From positions 62,001 through 126,000 of the forward strand of contig NZ_JQLU01000003.1 of assembly GCF_000744375.1 (NCBI RefSeq): a stretch of DNA of 64,000 nt, written 5' to 3'. The position numbers were made by a program, and so were the translations under genes. Shown one piece after another: positions 1 to 10,306 of this stretch. Origin of the DNA: Carnobacterium gallinarum DSM 4847. GTDB lineage: Bacteria > Bacillota > Bacilli > Lactobacillales > Carnobacteriaceae. The notes under the pieces were generated by a model that saw only the letters and a program-made list of their open reading frames with translations, did no database searches and was not told the origin of the DNA. The stretch's first letter is position 1. Each line of letters starts with the position of its first letter.

Positions 1-817
1 CTTCCAATGCCAATGCAGCATTTTCAACTTGATGTTCACCTAACATACTAATAGTCGCTTGCCTTAAACAAATAAAATCATCTTCAAAAGTGAATTGCTC
101 CCCCCAAGTAGGCAGAGTTTTCCATTTTGAAATAAAATAATCTTGATTTAATTGAATCAAAGAACTATCATTTTCTTCCGCAATTTCTTGAATCACGGTC
201 AATGCTTCTTTTCCAATTTTTCCAGTGACCACAGGTACTCCTGGTTTAATAATTCCAGCTTTTTGAGCGGCAATTTCAGGAAGAGTATGCCCTAAAATAT
301 GCATATGATCCAATCCGATTGTTGTAATTACTGAAACTACTGGTGTAACCACATTAGTAGAATCAACTAAGCCACCTAAACCAACTTCAACAATTACGAT
401 ATCTGCATGACCTTCTCCAAAATAGAGAAACATCATTGTATTTACAATTTCAAATTCACTTGGACCACCTAATGGAGTCGATTCCAACTCTATCACAAGT
501 GGATATACTAGATTTGCAAGCCTTAGAATCTCCTCATTGGAAATCGGTTCACCATTAACACTAATTCGTTCATTAAAAACGGTGATATATGGGGATGTAA
601 ATGTTCCAACCACTTGTCCCGCTTCTTCTAATACACTACGCAAATAAGTGACTGTTGAACCTTTTCCATTTGTTCCTGCTACATGAATCGATTTAAAACG
701 TCTTTCAGGATGACCTAATTTTGCCATCATCCATTCCATTCTTTTTAAACCCGGTTTCATCCCTAGAACTAATCGACCATGAATCCATTCTAAAGCTTCT
801 TCATATGTGTTAAACAA
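1..817 (-). CDS. folC: Folylpolyglutamate synthase / dihydrofolate synthase, partial (N-terminal 272 residues)
   Basis: FolC adds glutamate to folates and, in bifunctional forms, to dihydropteroate, in the cytoplasm. The gene runs off the left edge, so the C-terminal third is missing (the family is about 430 residues). The translation begins LFNTYEEALEWIHG and contains the P-loop GTNGKG at about residues 49-54, typical of Mur-ligase-type synthetases. The start is a TTG whose complement lies at 815-817. It is chosen because a TGA lies in frame two codons upstream and a GGTGGG ribosome binding site precedes it. It lies downstream of valS, the order also known in Bacillus, but the valS terminator separates them, so it probably has its own promoter. 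Confidence 0.9.
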   Translation of the reverse strand, partial: MFNTYEEALEWIHGRLVLGMKPGLKRMEWMMAKLGHPERRFKSIHVAGTNGKGSTVTYLRSVLEEAGQVVGTFTSPYITVFNERISVNGEPISNEEILRLANLVYPLVIELESTPLGGPSEFEIVNTMMFLYFGEGHADIVIVEVGLGGLVDSTNVVTPVVSVITTIGLDHMHILGHTLPEIAAQKAGIIKPGVPVVTGKIGKEALTVIQEIAEENDSSLIQLNQDYFISKWKTLPTWGEQFTFEDDFICLRQATISMLGEHQVENAALALE

Positions 818-872
818 GTTTCATCCCACCAATTCTGCTTTGTAGCAACTAATCATTTTTCTAAGCTCTTTC

Positions 873-878
873 ATTATA
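873..878 (-). promoter_or_regulatory. Candidate -10 box of folC
   Basis: On the minus strand a perfect TATAAT lies about 56 bases upstream of the folC TTG start and downstream of the valS terminator. No good -35 is visible 17 bases upstream, so this is only a candidate. Confidence 0.4.
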
Positions 879-914
879 CCTGTCTGAAAAAGTTCTGACT
901 AGTCTAAAAAGATG

Positions 915-957
915 AAAAAACTAGAAAATGCCCCTTTGTTCAGGTCATCTTCTAGTT
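915..957 (-). terminator. Rho-independent terminator of valS
   Basis: On the minus strand AACTAGAA pairs with TTCTAGTT around a loop, extended by a short inner ATG/CAT pairing, and a run of T follows. It begins just after the valS stop and separates valS from folC. Confidence 0.85.
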
Positions 958-964
958 AAATTTT

Positions 965-3610
965 CTATTGTTGCGTTTTTAATGTTGCAATACGTTCTGC
1001 AACAGCATCACGTTTTTCAAGGTAATCTTTTTCTTTATCTCGTTCCGCTTGAACAACAGCTTCAGGTGCACTGCCAACAAAGCGCTCATTAGATAACTTA
1101 CCTTGTACACGTTTGACTTCACTTTCCCACTTCGCTTGCTCTTTTTCAAGACGAACAATCTCTTCTCCAATATTGATTAGACCAGCTAATGGCAAGTAAA
1201 TCTCAGCTCCAGTAATCACAGCACTCATTGCTGTTTCGGGCGCAACAATACTACTACTAATCACTAAACTTTCCGGATTACAAAAGCGTTCAATATAATT
1301 TTCATTTTCTTTTAAGAAGCTTTCGATTTTAGGATCATTGGTTTTAATCAATAATTCAATCTTTTTGGAAAGAGGCGTATTCACTTCCAAACGAATATTA
1401 CGAACCGAACGAATTAATTCCATTAAGACTTCCATTCCTTTAGCTGCTGTCTCGTCACTTAATTCTGGACGAACAACTGGATAATCTGCTACAACTAAAG
1501 AATCGCCATGATGCGGTACACTTTCCCAGATTTTCTCTGTTACAAACGGCATGATTGGATGCAATAAACGTAAAGTTTGATCTAAAACATGTGCTAAAAT
1601 ACTTCGTGTTGTTTGCTTAGCTGCTTCATCTTCACCATTCAATACACCTTTACTCATTTCAATATACCAGTCACAGAAATCATCCCAGATAAAGTTATAT
1701 AAATAACGACCCGCTTCACCAAATTCAAATTTTTCAAATAACTCTGTTACTTTTTCAATAGTCTCATTTAAACGAGTTAAAATCCATCGATCGGCAATCG
1801 TTTTTTCACCACTAAAATCGATTTCATCAACAGTTAAACCATTCATATTCATAATAGCAAAACGACTTGCATTCCAGATCTTGTTAATGAAATTCCAAGC
1901 AGCATCCATTTTATCATAACTGAAACGCATATCTTGACCAGGCGAAGAACCTGTTGATAGGAACCAACGTAAAGCATCTGAACCATATTTATCAATAACA
2001 TCCATTGGATCAATTCCATTACCAAGAGATTTACTCATTTTACGTCCATCTTCTGCACGAATTAAGCCATGAATTAATACATTTTGGAAAGGACGTTTCC
2101 CAGTAAACTCTAGACTATCAAAAATCATACGACTTACCCAGAAGAAAATAATATCATAACCTGTCACCAGCGTATTTGTTGGGAAGTAGCGTTTAAAGTC
2201 TGGAGCTTCAGTATCAGGCCAACCCATTGTTGAAAATGGCCACAAAGCTGAACTAAACCAAGTATCTAAAACATCTGGGTCTTGAATCCAATTTTCAGCA
2301 TCTGCTGGAGCTTCCATGCCAACATACAATTCACCAGTTTCTTTATGATACCAAGCTGGAATACGATGTCCCCACCACAATTGACGCGAAATTACCCAAT
2401 CGTGAACATTTTCCATCCAACGCATATAGGTATTTTCAAAACGCTCTGGAACAAAATTAACAGCTTGTTCTGTCGCTTGACTATCCATTGCCTCTTTTGA
2501 AAGAGGAGCCATTTTAACAAACCATTGAGTTGACAAACGCGGCTCAACAACAACGCCCGTTCTTTCAGAGTGACCAACACTATGAACCATTTTTTCAATT
2601 TTGATTAAGTGACCTAACTCTTCTAACTCTTTTACAATTGCTTTACGAGCTTTAAAGCGATCCATACCATCGTATTTTCCAGCTAATTCATTCATCGTAC
2701 CGTCTTCATTCATTACATTGATCCTTGGTAAATCATGACGATTCCCAACTTCAAAATCATTAGGATCATGGGCTGGAGTGATTTTAACAACACCCGTACC
2801 AAATTCCATTTCAACATACTCATCGGCAATAATCGGAATTTCTTTGTTCACAATTGGCAAGATAACCATTTTCCCAATTAACTCTTTGTAACGTTCATCT
2901 TCTGGATGAACAGCAATTGCTGTATCTCCAAGCATTGTTTCCGGACGAGTTGTGGCAATCTCGACTACACCACTACCATCAGCTAGTGAATAGCTCATAT
3001 GATAAAAAGCACCTTCAACATCTTTATGGATAACTTCAATATCAGATAAAGCTGTCTTCGCCTTTGGATCCCAATTAATAATATATTCTCCACGATAGAT
3101 TAACTCTTTTTCAAAGAGGGTGACAAAAACTTTACGAACCGCTTCTGATAGGCCGTCATCTAACGTAAAACGTTCCCGACTATAATCCAGTGAAATACCA
3201 ATTTTTGACCATTGTTCACGAATAAATGAAGCATATTCTTCTTTCCAATCCCAAACGGTTTCAATAAATTTCTCACGTCCTAAATCATAACGGGAAATCC
3301 CTTCTTGCGCTAGTTTCTCTTCTACTTTTGCTTGTGTTGCAATTCCTGCATGATCCATTCCTGGCAACCATAATGTATCGTATCCTTGCATTCTTTTTTG
3401 ACGAATAATAATATCTTGTAAGGTCGTATCCCAAGCATGACCTAAATGCAGCTTACCTGTAACATTAGGTGGAGGTAATACCATTGAATAAGGTTCTTTC
3501 GTATGATCTCCACTTGGTTTAAATAAATCTTTGGCTAGCCATTCTTCATAACGGCCCGCTTCAACCTCTTGAGGTTGATACTTTGTTGGCATTTTCAATT
3601 CATCTGTCAT
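965..3610 (-). CDS. valS: Valine--tRNA ligase (ValRS)
   Basis: This class I aminoacyl-tRNA synthetase charges tRNA-Val. At 881 residues it is full length. The HIGH motif appears as HLGH at residues 55-58 and the KMSKS loop at about 524-528. Between them lies the CP1 editing domain, and the C-terminus ends in the lysine- and glutamate-rich coiled coil typical of bacterial ValRS. The start [10 protein letters not shown] aligns with the usual N-terminus and has a GGGCGG-type ribosome binding site. A T-box leader lies upstream, so expression should rise when tRNA-Val is uncharged. A terminator follows directly and folC lies beyond it. Confidence 0.98.
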   Translation of the reverse strand: MTDELKMPTKYQPQEVEAGRYEEWLAKDLFKPSGDHTKEPYSMVLPPPNVTGKLHLGHAWDTTLQDIIIRQKRMQGYDTLWLPGMDHAGIATQAKVEEKLAQEGISRYDLGREKFIETVWDWKEEYASFIREQWSKIGISLDYSRERFTLDDGLSEAVRKVFVTLFEKELIYRGEYIINWDPKAKTALSDIEVIHKDVEGAFYHMSYSLADGSGVVEIATTRPETMLGDTAIAVHPEDERYKELIGKMVILPIVNKEIPIIADEYVEMEFGTGVVKITPAHDPNDFEVGNRHDLPRINVMNEDGTMNELAGKYDGMDRFKARKAIVKELEELGHLIKIEKMVHSVGHSERTGVVVEPRLSTQWFVKMAPLSKEAMDSQATEQAVNFVPERFENTYMRWMENVHDWVISRQLWWGHRIPAWYHKETGELYVGMEAPADAENWIQDPDVLDTWFSSALWPFSTMGWPDTEAPDFKRYFPTNTLVTGYDIIFFWVSRMIFDSLEFTGKRPFQNVLIHGLIRAEDGRKMSKSLGNGIDPMDVIDKYGSDALRWFLSTGSSPGQDMRFSYDKMDAAWNFINKIWNASRFAIMNMNGLTVDEIDFSGEKTIADRWILTRLNETIEKVTELFEKFEFGEAGRYLYNFIWDDFCDWYIEMSKGVLNGEDEAAKQTTRSILAHVLDQTLRLLHPIMPFVTEKIWESVPHHGDSLVVADYPVVRPELSDETAAKGMEVLMELIRSVRNIRLEVNTPLSKKIELLIKTNDPKIESFLKENENYIERFCNPESLVISSSIVAPETAMSAVITGAEIYLPLAGLINIGEEIVRLEKEQAKWESEVKRVQGKLSNERFVGSAPEAVVQAERDKEKDYLEKRDAVAERIATLKTQQ

Positions 3611-3689
3611 TTTTTACCGCCCTCTTTCTTATTTCATTTGTTTAATTACAGTCAAAGCAGAGTTTTTTAGGATTACTATGGAAACAAAA

Positions 3690-3940
3690 AAAGCATCCAT
3701 CCTAAAATTAATTAGGACGAATGCTTTGAATTCGCGGTACCACCTATTTTGCATATCACCTTATGAATGATATACCACTCTAAACGCTATTAACGGAACG
3801 CAACCTCCGGATAGAACTACTCTGCTTCACTCTATCAGCTCCCAAGCTACCTTCATTCCAGCCTAATTAAGAACTCCCACCAACTGTTCTTTTCTCTTTG
3901 AATTAGTTTAAAACTACTCCTCTTGTTCATTGCTTTTGAT
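3690..3940 (-). promoter_or_regulatory. T-box riboswitch leader of valS
   Basis: On the minus strand the T-box core AGGTGGTACCGCG (plus-strand 3735-3747) is followed by a terminator hairpin at about 3693-3729 ending in a T run. Upstream are the long Stem I region and conserved purine-rich segments. A GTA triplet in the segment GAAGGTAGC could be the valine specifier; I cannot fold the RNA, so that assignment is tentative. Uncharged tRNA-Val would pair with the T-box bulge, stabilise the antiterminator and allow valS transcription. Confidence 0.93.
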
Positions 3941-3946
3941 AGTCCT

Positions 3947-3975
3947 ATTCTAGCATTATCCCTAAAAAAACTCAA
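3947..3975 (-). promoter_or_regulatory. Promoter of valS
   Basis: On the minus strand TTGAGT (3970-3975) and TAGAAT (3947-3952) are 17 bases apart, with a TGC extended -10. The predicted transcription start at about 3940 fits the beginning of the T-box leader. Confidence 0.65.
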
Positions 3976-4018
3976 TAACATTTCAAAAGGAAAATCAACT
4001 ACACTAAAAAATAAGAGA

Positions 4019-4510
4019 TTAAATAACTTCTTTAGCGGCTGTTAAGGCAGCTTCGTAGTTTGGTTCATGAGTCATTTCAGAAACAATCTCTTCATAGATT
4101 AATTCTCCATTTTGATCGATAACAAAGACAGAACGTGCTAACAGCTCTAATTCTGGCATGTATAAACCATAGGCTTTAGCAAAAGTTAACTCTGTATCAT
4201 GTAACATTTCCATATCTACACCATTTCCAGCACACCAATCCGCTTGTTCAGCTTTAGTATTGTTAGAAATCGTCATTAATTGCGCACCAACTAACTCACC
4301 TGCAACTTGATTAAAATGTTTTGTTTGCAATGCACAAACCGACGTATCAATATTTGGAATTACACTAATTAAAATAACCTTCCCTAAATAATCCGATAAA
4401 TGAACCGTTTCATCTTTTAAATTTTTTAGTGTAAAATCAGGTGCAGCTTGTCCAACTTTTGGTTGCTCTCCTTCAAGTTTAATTGCTGCCCCTCTTTTTG
4501 TAATTTCCAT
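4019..4510 (-). CDS. tpx: Thiol peroxidase (Tpx, peroxiredoxin family)
   Basis: This peroxiredoxin reduces hydrogen peroxide and organic hydroperoxides using thioredoxin. It has the usual family length of 163 residues. The peroxidatic cysteine is C59 in IPNIDTSVC and the resolving cysteine is C93 in ADWCAGN, the spacing of atypical 2-Cys Tpx. A strong AGGGGAG-like ribosome binding site precedes the ATG. It appears monocistronic, with its own sigma-A-type promoter. I saw no PerR box. Confidence 0.96.
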   Translation of the reverse strand: MEITKRGAAIKLEGEQPKVGQAAPDFTLKNLKDETVHLSDYLGKVILISVIPNIDTSVCALQTKHFNQVAGELVGAQLMTISNNTKAEQADWCAGNGVDMEMLHDTELTFAKAYGLYMPELELLARSVFVIDQNGELIYEEIVSEMTHEPNYEAALTAAKEVI

Positions 4511-4546
4511 TTAATTCGCTCCCCTTTTGTCTCTAATTTTAATTTA

Positions 4547-4576
4547 ATTATACTTGTTGTACTATCTGAGAAGCAA
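4547..4576 (-). promoter_or_regulatory. Promoter of tpx
   Basis: On the minus strand TTGCTT (4571-4576) and a perfect TATAAT (4547-4552) are separated by 18 bases, directly upstream of tpx. Confidence 0.65.
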
Positions 4577-4598
4577 TTATTCTGCCTAACCAACTTTT

Positions 4599-5303
4599 TT
4601 ATTTCCTAAAATCTGTTAACTTTTTCAATTGATTTCCAGTTTCATCAAAGTTTTCAGTTGCTAGCCACTGGACCAAAGCCGCTTTGACTATTGGCCATTC
4701 TTGATCAATGATTGAAAACCATTTTGTATCACGATTCCGATTTTTATACACAACAGCTTGTCTAAATAATCCTTCGTATTTAAAACCTAAACGTAATGCA
4801 GCGTTTTCTGACGGCTGATTCAATCCATCACATTTCCATTCATATCTTCGATAACCTAACTTTTCAAAAGCATAATCCGCCAATAAATATTGAGCTTCAG
4901 TAGCAATTCTAGTCCTCTTTAATACATCTGAATAAATCACAAAGCCCACTTCAACACTTCCGTTTGTAGTATCAATCCGCATTAAGGCCATTGTTCCAAC
5001 TGCTTTTCCAGTTATTTTATCAACAATTGCAAAATGATATGGGTCCTCGGATGCTATCAATGTAGCGTAATATTCTGCAAAGTCTACTCTATTTTCAAAA
5101 GGCAATAATGGCAAATAAGTCCAGTTTTCACTTCTTGAAGCAGGACCGTATACTTCATATAAATCTTCCAAATATTTTTCTGATTGAATTTTTTCCAAAT
5201 AACAGTATTCCCCAACTAACCGTTGAATCGTTGGCAACTCACGAGAATGCCAATCTAAAATAGGAAATCCAATAGGTTGTTCTATCCCCTTATTTTCCAA
5301 CAT
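4599..5303 (-). CDS. GNAT-family N-acetyltransferase (RimJ/RimL-like)
   Basis: The 234-residue protein has the Acetyltransf_3 layout: an N-terminal strand with substrate-binding segments, the phrase AIVDKITGKAVGTMALM in the central beta sheet, VEVGFVIYSDVLKRT leading into the acetyl-CoA region, and the late segment ENAALRLGFKYEGLFRQ, which is typical of RimJ/RimL proteins. Such enzymes use acetyl-CoA to modify protein N-termini, small amines or drugs. The sequence does not show the substrate. No clear operon partner is seen; rex lies downstream and tpx follows in the other direction of the gene order, both with independent signals. Confidence 0.85.
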   Translation of the reverse strand: MLENKGIEQPIGFPILDWHSRELPTIQRLVGEYCYLEKIQSEKYLEDLYEVYGPASRSENWTYLPLLPFENRVDFAEYYATLIASEDPYHFAIVDKITGKAVGTMALMRIDTTNGSVEVGFVIYSDVLKRTRIATEAQYLLADYAFEKLGYRRYEWKCDGLNQPSENAALRLGFKYEGLFRQAVVYKNRNRDTKWFSIIDQEWPIVKAALVQWLATENFDETGNQLKKLTDFRK

Positions 5304-5391
5304 TATCCCTCCTATTCTCGAATTCTCTTTAATTTAAAGTAAAAAACGAATTTTATCAACTTTTATTTAGTCATAAAATCCGCTTTTGTAT

Positions 5392-6051
5392 TTAATTTGG
5401 TTGAATTTGTTTGCGCAATGTTTCATTAAAATAAATTAAAGTTAATAATTCCGTTGTTAAATCAATATAACGAATATCAATCGTATTAGGAACTTTTACA
5501 CGACCTGGTGCAAAGTTTAAAACAGCTGTAACACCCGCCGCTACTAATTCGTCTACAGCTTCTTGAGAATGCTGACTAGGAACCGTTGAAATTGCTGTTG
5601 TAATTTCTTCTGCTGCAATAATTTCTTGCATCTCCTCAATTGGATAAACAGGAATTCCAGCAATCTCTTGATGACACAATTCAGGATTGCTTTCAAAACC
5701 ACACGTAATTCTTAAATTATCATCTCGGCGAAAATTATTAGACATTAAGGCTCTACCAAGATTTCCAACACCCACCAAGGCAACCTTCGTTACTTTATTC
5801 ACATTTAATATTTGATCAAATACATCCAAGACATGACAAACTTCATATCCATAACCACTACGACCTAACTCTCCAAAATGAGAAAAATCGCGACGAATTG
5901 TTGTTGAAGGAACTTGTGTTAATATACTAAATTCCTTTGATTTAATCCGATTCACACCAGATTCCTCTAAAGATTTTAAATAACGATAGTAAAGTGGCAA
6001 TCGTTTTGCTGTCGCCTTCGGTACTTGTTTATTTTTTTCTGTCTTCTCCAT
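5392..6051 (-). CDS. rex: Redox-sensing transcriptional repressor Rex
   Basis: Rex binds DNA when NADH is low and releases it when NADH rises, controlling fermentation and respiration genes. The 219-residue protein has an N-terminal winged helix containing VPSTTIRRDFSHFGELGRSGYGY, and a Rossmann domain with GVGNLG at residues 94-99. Both are hallmark segments. The ribosome binding site is AAGGTGA. A matching Rex operator lies just upstream of its promoter, implying autoregulation. The alsS-budA genes elsewhere in the window are plausible targets of redox control, but I saw no Rex box there. Confidence 0.97.
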   Translation of the reverse strand: MEKTEKNKQVPKATAKRLPLYYRYLKSLEESGVNRIKSKEFSILTQVPSTTIRRDFSHFGELGRSGYGYEVCHVLDVFDQILNVNKVTKVALVGVGNLGRALMSNNFRRDDNLRITCGFESNPELCHQEIAGIPVYPIEEMQEIIAAEEITTAISTVPSQHSQEAVDELVAAGVTAVLNFAPGRVKVPNTIDIRYIDLTTELLTLIYFNETLRKQIQPN

Positions 6052-6085
6052 ACAACATCACCTTCCTACTAACACTTATAAAACC

Positions 6086-6114
6086 ATATTACCATTGAAA
6101 ATATCGGATTTCAA
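6086..6114 (-). promoter_or_regulatory. Promoter of rex
   Basis: On the minus strand TTGAAA (6109-6114) and TAATAT (6086-6091) are separated by 17 bases, about 35 bases upstream of the rex start. Confidence 0.6.
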
Positions 6115-6119
6115 TAAAT

Positions 6120-6137
6120 TTGTGACGTTTTTCACAT
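6120..6137. promoter_or_regulatory. Rex operator upstream of rex
   Basis: The sequence TTGTGACGTTTTTCACAT has the two Rex half-sites TGTGA and TCACA six bases apart. It matches the Rex consensus TTGTGAN6TCACAA at all but the last base. It sits directly next to the -35 of rex. Confidence 0.75.
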
Positions 6138-6177
6138 TATTTTTATAAAATTATCAAATTCTTAAAAAAACAAAACG

Positions 6178-6213
6178 AAAAAAGCTTCCTAGCCAAGTGA
6201 TCTACTAGAAAGC
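6178..6213 (-). terminator. Terminator of the amidohydrolase gene
   Basis: On the minus strand GCTTTCTAG pairs with CTAGGAAGC (one G-T pair) and is followed by TTTTTT, eleven bases after the amidohydrolase stop. Confidence 0.8.
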
Positions 6214-6223
6214 CACTATTAAA

Positions 6224-7819
6224 CTAACCCTTATAAACGACCTTTTCTGAAACCACTGTTTGAATCACTTTGACTTCATTTAATTTTTGAATTGGAATCA
6301 TAAATGGATTTTCTTTCACTACTGTAAAATCAGCTACATAACCAGCTTGAATCTTTCCACGAGTATCTGAATGATAATCAGCAATCGCACTTCCAATTGT
6401 ATATAAACTGATTGCCTCATAGACAGACAAAGCTTCTGCTGGAAAATAACGGTGACCATTTAAATCAGAACTGACGGTCCTTGTCACTGCTGCATGAATC
6501 CCTAAAAATGGATTAGGAATCTCAACAGGTGCATCACTTCCTCCCGCTAAAGGAAATCCTGCTTGCTGAATACTTTTCCAAGCAAATGCTAATGGTGGGT
6601 GATTTGGTCCCAATACATCTAACGCCCACGGCAAATCACTACTCATAAATTGCGGCTGAACATCAAATAATAATGGCAACCCTTTAGCTAAGTCTAATAA
6701 ATTCGGTCGCAACCAAGGAGTATGAATCATACGATCCATCTGCCCATCAGCTGGTGGATACTGCCTTAAGGTCGTAATCACCTTCTCAAAGGCTAAATCA
6801 CCTAAAATATGAATGGCAACAGGTAATCCAGCCTGACGAGCTTCTCGAACCATCCTTGTAAATTGTTCATCTGTTTGAATTTGCAATCCATGATTCGTCG
6901 AATCCGAGTCATAGCCAGCCTCCATCAAAGCCGTTCTTGAACCTACCGTACCATCATAAAAAATCTTCATTGCACCTAATTCTACAAAGGGATCGCTATC
7001 TAAAAATTGCTCCCCTGATTGTACAAAGCTTTTTAGTTCCGCATTATGAATTAATAGATGAGCTCTAAAGGGTAATAAATGTTCGCCTAAGCTTTCTTTA
7101 AATGTAGCAAAAGTACCAAAAAATCCATTAAAATAATGTAGATCCTCTGAATGACCACCTGTGATACCTTTGCTCCATAAATCTTGAATTGCTAAAGTTA
7201 AATACTCTTCCATTTCTTCTGAAGTGGATTCTGGAAAAGCATTAATTGCTAAATTCGTCGCCTCATCCTTTAAAACACCAGTAAAATTACCAGAAGCATC
7301 TAAGACGATTTCACCGCCTCCATCAAATAGTTGATTTTTTTGAATTCCAATTTTTTCAGTAAACGCTTGATTAATTACAACATTATGATAATCAATTCGA
7401 CGAACTAAAATTGGATTCGTTTTAGATAATCTGGTTAAATCTGCTTGAGTAAATGCTGTGGCATCATCTATCCATTTATTCTCATTATACCCTTCCACAA
7501 AAAGCCATTCGTCTGTTCCCAACTCCATTACCCGTTCTGTTATCATCTGTAAAGCTAATTGTTTCGTTTCACATTCTTTTAAGTTCAACCGAGCCAAACT
7601 TTGACCATACCATAATAAATGTAAATGGCTATCAACAAACCCTGGAAAAACAGTTCCACCATCTAAATCTATTGTTTCTGTTAGTTGATCTCCGTAATAA
7701 GCTTTCAATTCCTTCACGGTTCCCGTTCGACTGATTTCACCCGCATTCGTTACTACTGCTTCAACTGTTTCATCTTCCCCTATCATTGTATAAAAAAGAC
7801 CATTTTGCCATAATTTCAT
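6224..7819 (-). CDS. YtcJ-like metal-dependent amidohydrolase
   Basis: This 531-residue cytoplasmic protein belongs to the amidohydrolase_3 family (YtcJ type). It shows the N-terminal metal motif DSHLHL, a central IHILGD, and the late GSDAPVE motif whose aspartate takes part in catalysis. The N-terminal strand MKLWQNGLFYTM and the C-terminal segment GYVADFTVVKENP form the small beta sandwich of the fold. Family members hydrolyse amide or related bonds; the substrate cannot be read from the sequence. It has a strong AAAGGAG ribosome binding site and its own terminator, so it appears monocistronic upstream of rex. Confidence 0.88.
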   Translation of the reverse strand: MKLWQNGLFYTMIGEDETVEAVVTNAGEISRTGTVKELKAYYGDQLTETIDLDGGTVFPGFVDSHLHLLWYGQSLARLNLKECETKQLALQMITERVMELGTDEWLFVEGYNENKWIDDATAFTQADLTRLSKTNPILVRRIDYHNVVINQAFTEKIGIQKNQLFDGGGEIVLDASGNFTGVLKDEATNLAINAFPESTSEEMEEYLTLAIQDLWSKGITGGHSEDLHYFNGFFGTFATFKESLGEHLLPFRAHLLIHNAELKSFVQSGEQFLDSDPFVELGAMKIFYDGTVGSRTALMEAGYDSDSTNHGLQIQTDEQFTRMVREARQAGLPVAIHILGDLAFEKVITTLRQYPPADGQMDRMIHTPWLRPNLLDLAKGLPLLFDVQPQFMSSDLPWALDVLGPNHPPLAFAWKSIQQAGFPLAGGSDAPVEIPNPFLGIHAAVTRTVSSDLNGHRYFPAEALSVYEAISLYTIGSAIADYHSDTRGKIQAGYVADFTVVKENPFMIPIQKLNEVKVIQTVVSEKVVYKG

Positions 7820-7856
7820 CCTTCATTCTCCTTTCAATTCATTCCTCAACCATCGG

Positions 7857-7895
7857 AAAAAACATCTCAAAATCTTGGATAAGACTTGAGATGTT
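7857..7895 (-). terminator. Terminator of the iscS-thiI operon
   Basis: On the minus strand AACATCTCAA pairs with TTGAGATGTT and is followed by a T run, about 25 bases beyond the thiI stop. Confidence 0.85.
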
Positions 7896-7920
7896 CTTTA
7901 TTTTAGATTCAACTAAATTT

Positions 7921-9138
7921 TTATAAAAGATCTGCAAATGTACTTTCTTGTTGTTGATCTGAAGTATCACCAGTCTTAATTTCAGAGATCACTAAGTTCT
8001 CCATTGCTCGAGCAATCAATCCTTCTACATCTAGACGTGCTTCAAATGATTGAGCTTTTTCAAGTTTGGGCTTAGTTTTTGGTGCAGGTGGCGCAAAAAT
8101 TGTACAGCAATCCTCAAAAGGTTGAATAGATAGCTCTAATGTATCAATTTTTTTAGCAATTTCAATGATTTCATTCTTGTCCATTGAAACAACTGGACGA
8201 ATAATCGGCGTAGCCGTCACTTCGTTAATTGCCACCATACTTTGCAAAGTTTGTGATGCCACTTGACCTAATGATTCTCCGTTTACAATAGCTAAGCCAT
8301 TGTTTTGGCGTCGAATTTCATCTGTTAAACGCATCATCATTCGGCGGGTTACCGTCATTAAATACCCTTCTGGTACTACACGTTTAATTTCTTCTTGAAT
8401 CTCTGTAAAAGGAACTTCAATAAATTGAATACTTCCAACATATGCAGTTAATTTAGCTGTTAAATCTTTTGCCTTTTGTAAGGCTCTTGGGCTTGTATAG
8501 GGTGGACTATGGAAATGTACAGCCTGCACTTCAACTCCACGCTTCATCGCTAAATATCCTGCTACTGGTGAGTCGATTCCACCTGACAACATTAACATCG
8601 CTCGACCACCCGATCCAACTGGCAAGCCACCAGCTCCAGGAATCCGTTGACAAGAAAGAAAAATCCCTTCTAAACGTACTTCAACCTTCACTTCAATATC
8701 TGGCTTTTTAACTTGAACTTTAATTCCCGGAACATTCCGTAGAACTTCTGCTCCTAACAACTGATTGATGTCATTCGTATCTAGCTCAAAACGATGGTCC
8801 GCACGTTTTGTTGTAATTTTAAAGGTTTGCCCTTCTTTGAAAACAGATTGAACCATTTCAATTGCTGTTTTCTTTACAGCTTCCATATCACGAGGCAAAC
8901 GTACAACTGGTGAATAGTTTTGAATACCAAAAATAGGTTCTAAACGTTGTGCTACTAGTTCACTATCTGCTCCATTTAATTCTAAATACATATGATCTCG
9001 TTCCCCATGAATTTTTACATCTGGAAAATCATGAAGTGCACGTTTGACATTTTGCGTTAAACGGCTAATAAATGTGCGTTTGTTTTTCCCTTTTGTTGAA
9101 AGCTCGCCATAACGAACCATTATTTCTGTATAATGCAT
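7921..9138 (-). CDS. thiI: tRNA sulfurtransferase ThiI
   Basis: ThiI inserts sulfur at position 8 of tRNA (4-thiouridine) and in some bacteria supplies sulfur for thiamine. The 405-residue protein has an N-terminal ferredoxin-like and THUMP region (about 1-170), then the PP-loop SGGIDS at 185-190 that binds ATP. It ends without the rhodanese domain found in E. coli ThiI, as is usual in Firmicutes. The segment [10 protein letters not shown] near the C-terminus is conserved. It starts 28 bases after iscS on the same strand, so IscS probably supplies its persulfide sulfur. Confidence 0.97.
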   Translation of the reverse strand: MHYTEIMVRYGELSTKGKNKRTFISRLTQNVKRALHDFPDVKIHGERDHMYLELNGADSELVAQRLEPIFGIQNYSPVVRLPRDMEAVKKTAIEMVQSVFKEGQTFKITTKRADHRFELDTNDINQLLGAEVLRNVPGIKVQVKKPDIEVKVEVRLEGIFLSCQRIPGAGGLPVGSGGRAMLMLSGGIDSPVAGYLAMKRGVEVQAVHFHSPPYTSPRALQKAKDLTAKLTAYVGSIQFIEVPFTEIQEEIKRVVPEGYLMTVTRRMMMRLTDEIRRQNNGLAIVNGESLGQVASQTLQSMVAINEVTATPIIRPVVSMDKNEIIEIAKKIDTLELSIQPFEDCCTIFAPPAPKTKPKLEKAQSFEARLDVEGLIARAMENLVISEIKTGDTSDQQQESTFADLL

Positions 9139-9166
9139 CTATTTTCGCCTCTTCTCTTAAAATCCT

Positions 9167-10306
9167 TTAATGAATATCTCTAAATTGGGTATATAATTTA
9201 GCAAATGCTCCTAAGAATACTTCTGCTTCTGCCAATGTGTTTGTATCGGTTAAGCTGATACGAACAGCGCTTGTTGCAATTGAATCAGGAACATGCATTG
9301 CTGCCAAAGTACTAGAACTAACGCCACTACGACTAGAGCAAGCACTTGTTGTTGATAAATAAATCCCCTCTTTTTCCATCCCATGAACCAAAACCTCGCC
9401 ACGAATTCCTCGTAAAGCAAAACAAAGAATATGCGGAGCACCAGTCATCGTTGAAAAAATTGTGACTTTAGAATAATGACTTAAAGCTTCCATTAAATAG
9501 TCACGAATCTGTCTTTGCTGTTGTTGTTTTATTTCTACATCCGTCAGTAATAATCTTACTGCTCGTGACATCGCTGCAATTCCTGCTACATTTTCCGTAC
9601 CACTCCGGCGACCTTTCTCTTGTCCACCACCATTTAATAATGGAGCAATCTTTTTACCATGCTTAATATACATAAATCCTGTTCCTCTTGGTCCATGGAA
9701 TTTATGTCCTGAAAAAGTTGCTAAATCAATTCGCGAAGTTACTGACAAGTCAAGTGGAATTTTACCAATAGCTTGAACTGCGTCTACATGAAAATGAATA
9801 CTAGGATATTTTTCCAATAGCATTCCAATCTCTTTTAATGGTTGAATACTCCCAACCTCATTGTTAACAGCCATGATTGAAACCAAAATAGTATCAGGTC
9901 TTAACGCTTCTTTTAAAGCTGTCAAAGAAACAATCCCATCCTTATCTACTGGCAAATAAGTTACTTCAAAACCATTTCCAGCTAATTGCGCCATTGTTTC
10001 TTTAATTGCTGGATGCTCAATTGTCGTCGTAATCAAGTGCTTTCCATATTTACTTTTTTCTAGTGCAGTTCCTTTTAAGGCCCAATTATCGCCTTCCGTT
10101 CCACCACTAGTAAAAAAAATTTCATTATCTTGAACACCTAAAAATTTAGCAATTTGTTTTCTAGATTGTTGCAAAAGACCTTCTGCTGTATCACCTAAAC
10201 CATGTAAACTAGAGGGATTTCCATAAACTTCTTCAGCTACTTTTAGATACGTAGCCAGTACTGTGCTTTCCATCTGCGTGGTTGCACTATTATCAAAATA
10301 GATCAA
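9167..10306 (-). CDS. iscS: Cysteine desulfurase (IscS/NifS family)
   Basis: This PLP enzyme removes sulfur from cysteine as a protein persulfide. The 379-residue protein has the PLP lysine K202 in SGHKFHGPRG and the catalytic cysteine C323 in TTSACSSRSG. The pocket motif SGGTEGDNWAL is also present. The CSSRSG loop without a long insertion places it with the NifS-like enzymes paired with ThiI (NifZ in B. subtilis). It lies directly upstream of thiI and downstream of ezrA, the same order as in Bacillus. Confidence 0.96.
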   Translation of the reverse strand: MIYFDNSATTQMESTVLATYLKVAEEVYGNPSSLHGLGDTAEGLLQQSRKQIAKFLGVQDNEIFFTSGGTEGDNWALKGTALEKSKYGKHLITTTIEHPAIKETMAQLAGNGFEVTYLPVDKDGIVSLTALKEALRPDTILVSIMAVNNEVGSIQPLKEIGMLLEKYPSIHFHVDAVQAIGKIPLDLSVTSRIDLATFSGHKFHGPRGTGFMYIKHGKKIAPLLNGGGQEKGRRSGTENVAGIAAMSRAVRLLLTDVEIKQQQQRQIRDYLMEALSHYSKVTIFSTMTGAPHILCFALRGIRGEVLVHGMEKEGIYLSTTSACSSRSGVSSSTLAAMHVPDSIATSAVRISLTDTNTLAEAEVFLGAFAKLYTQFRDIH

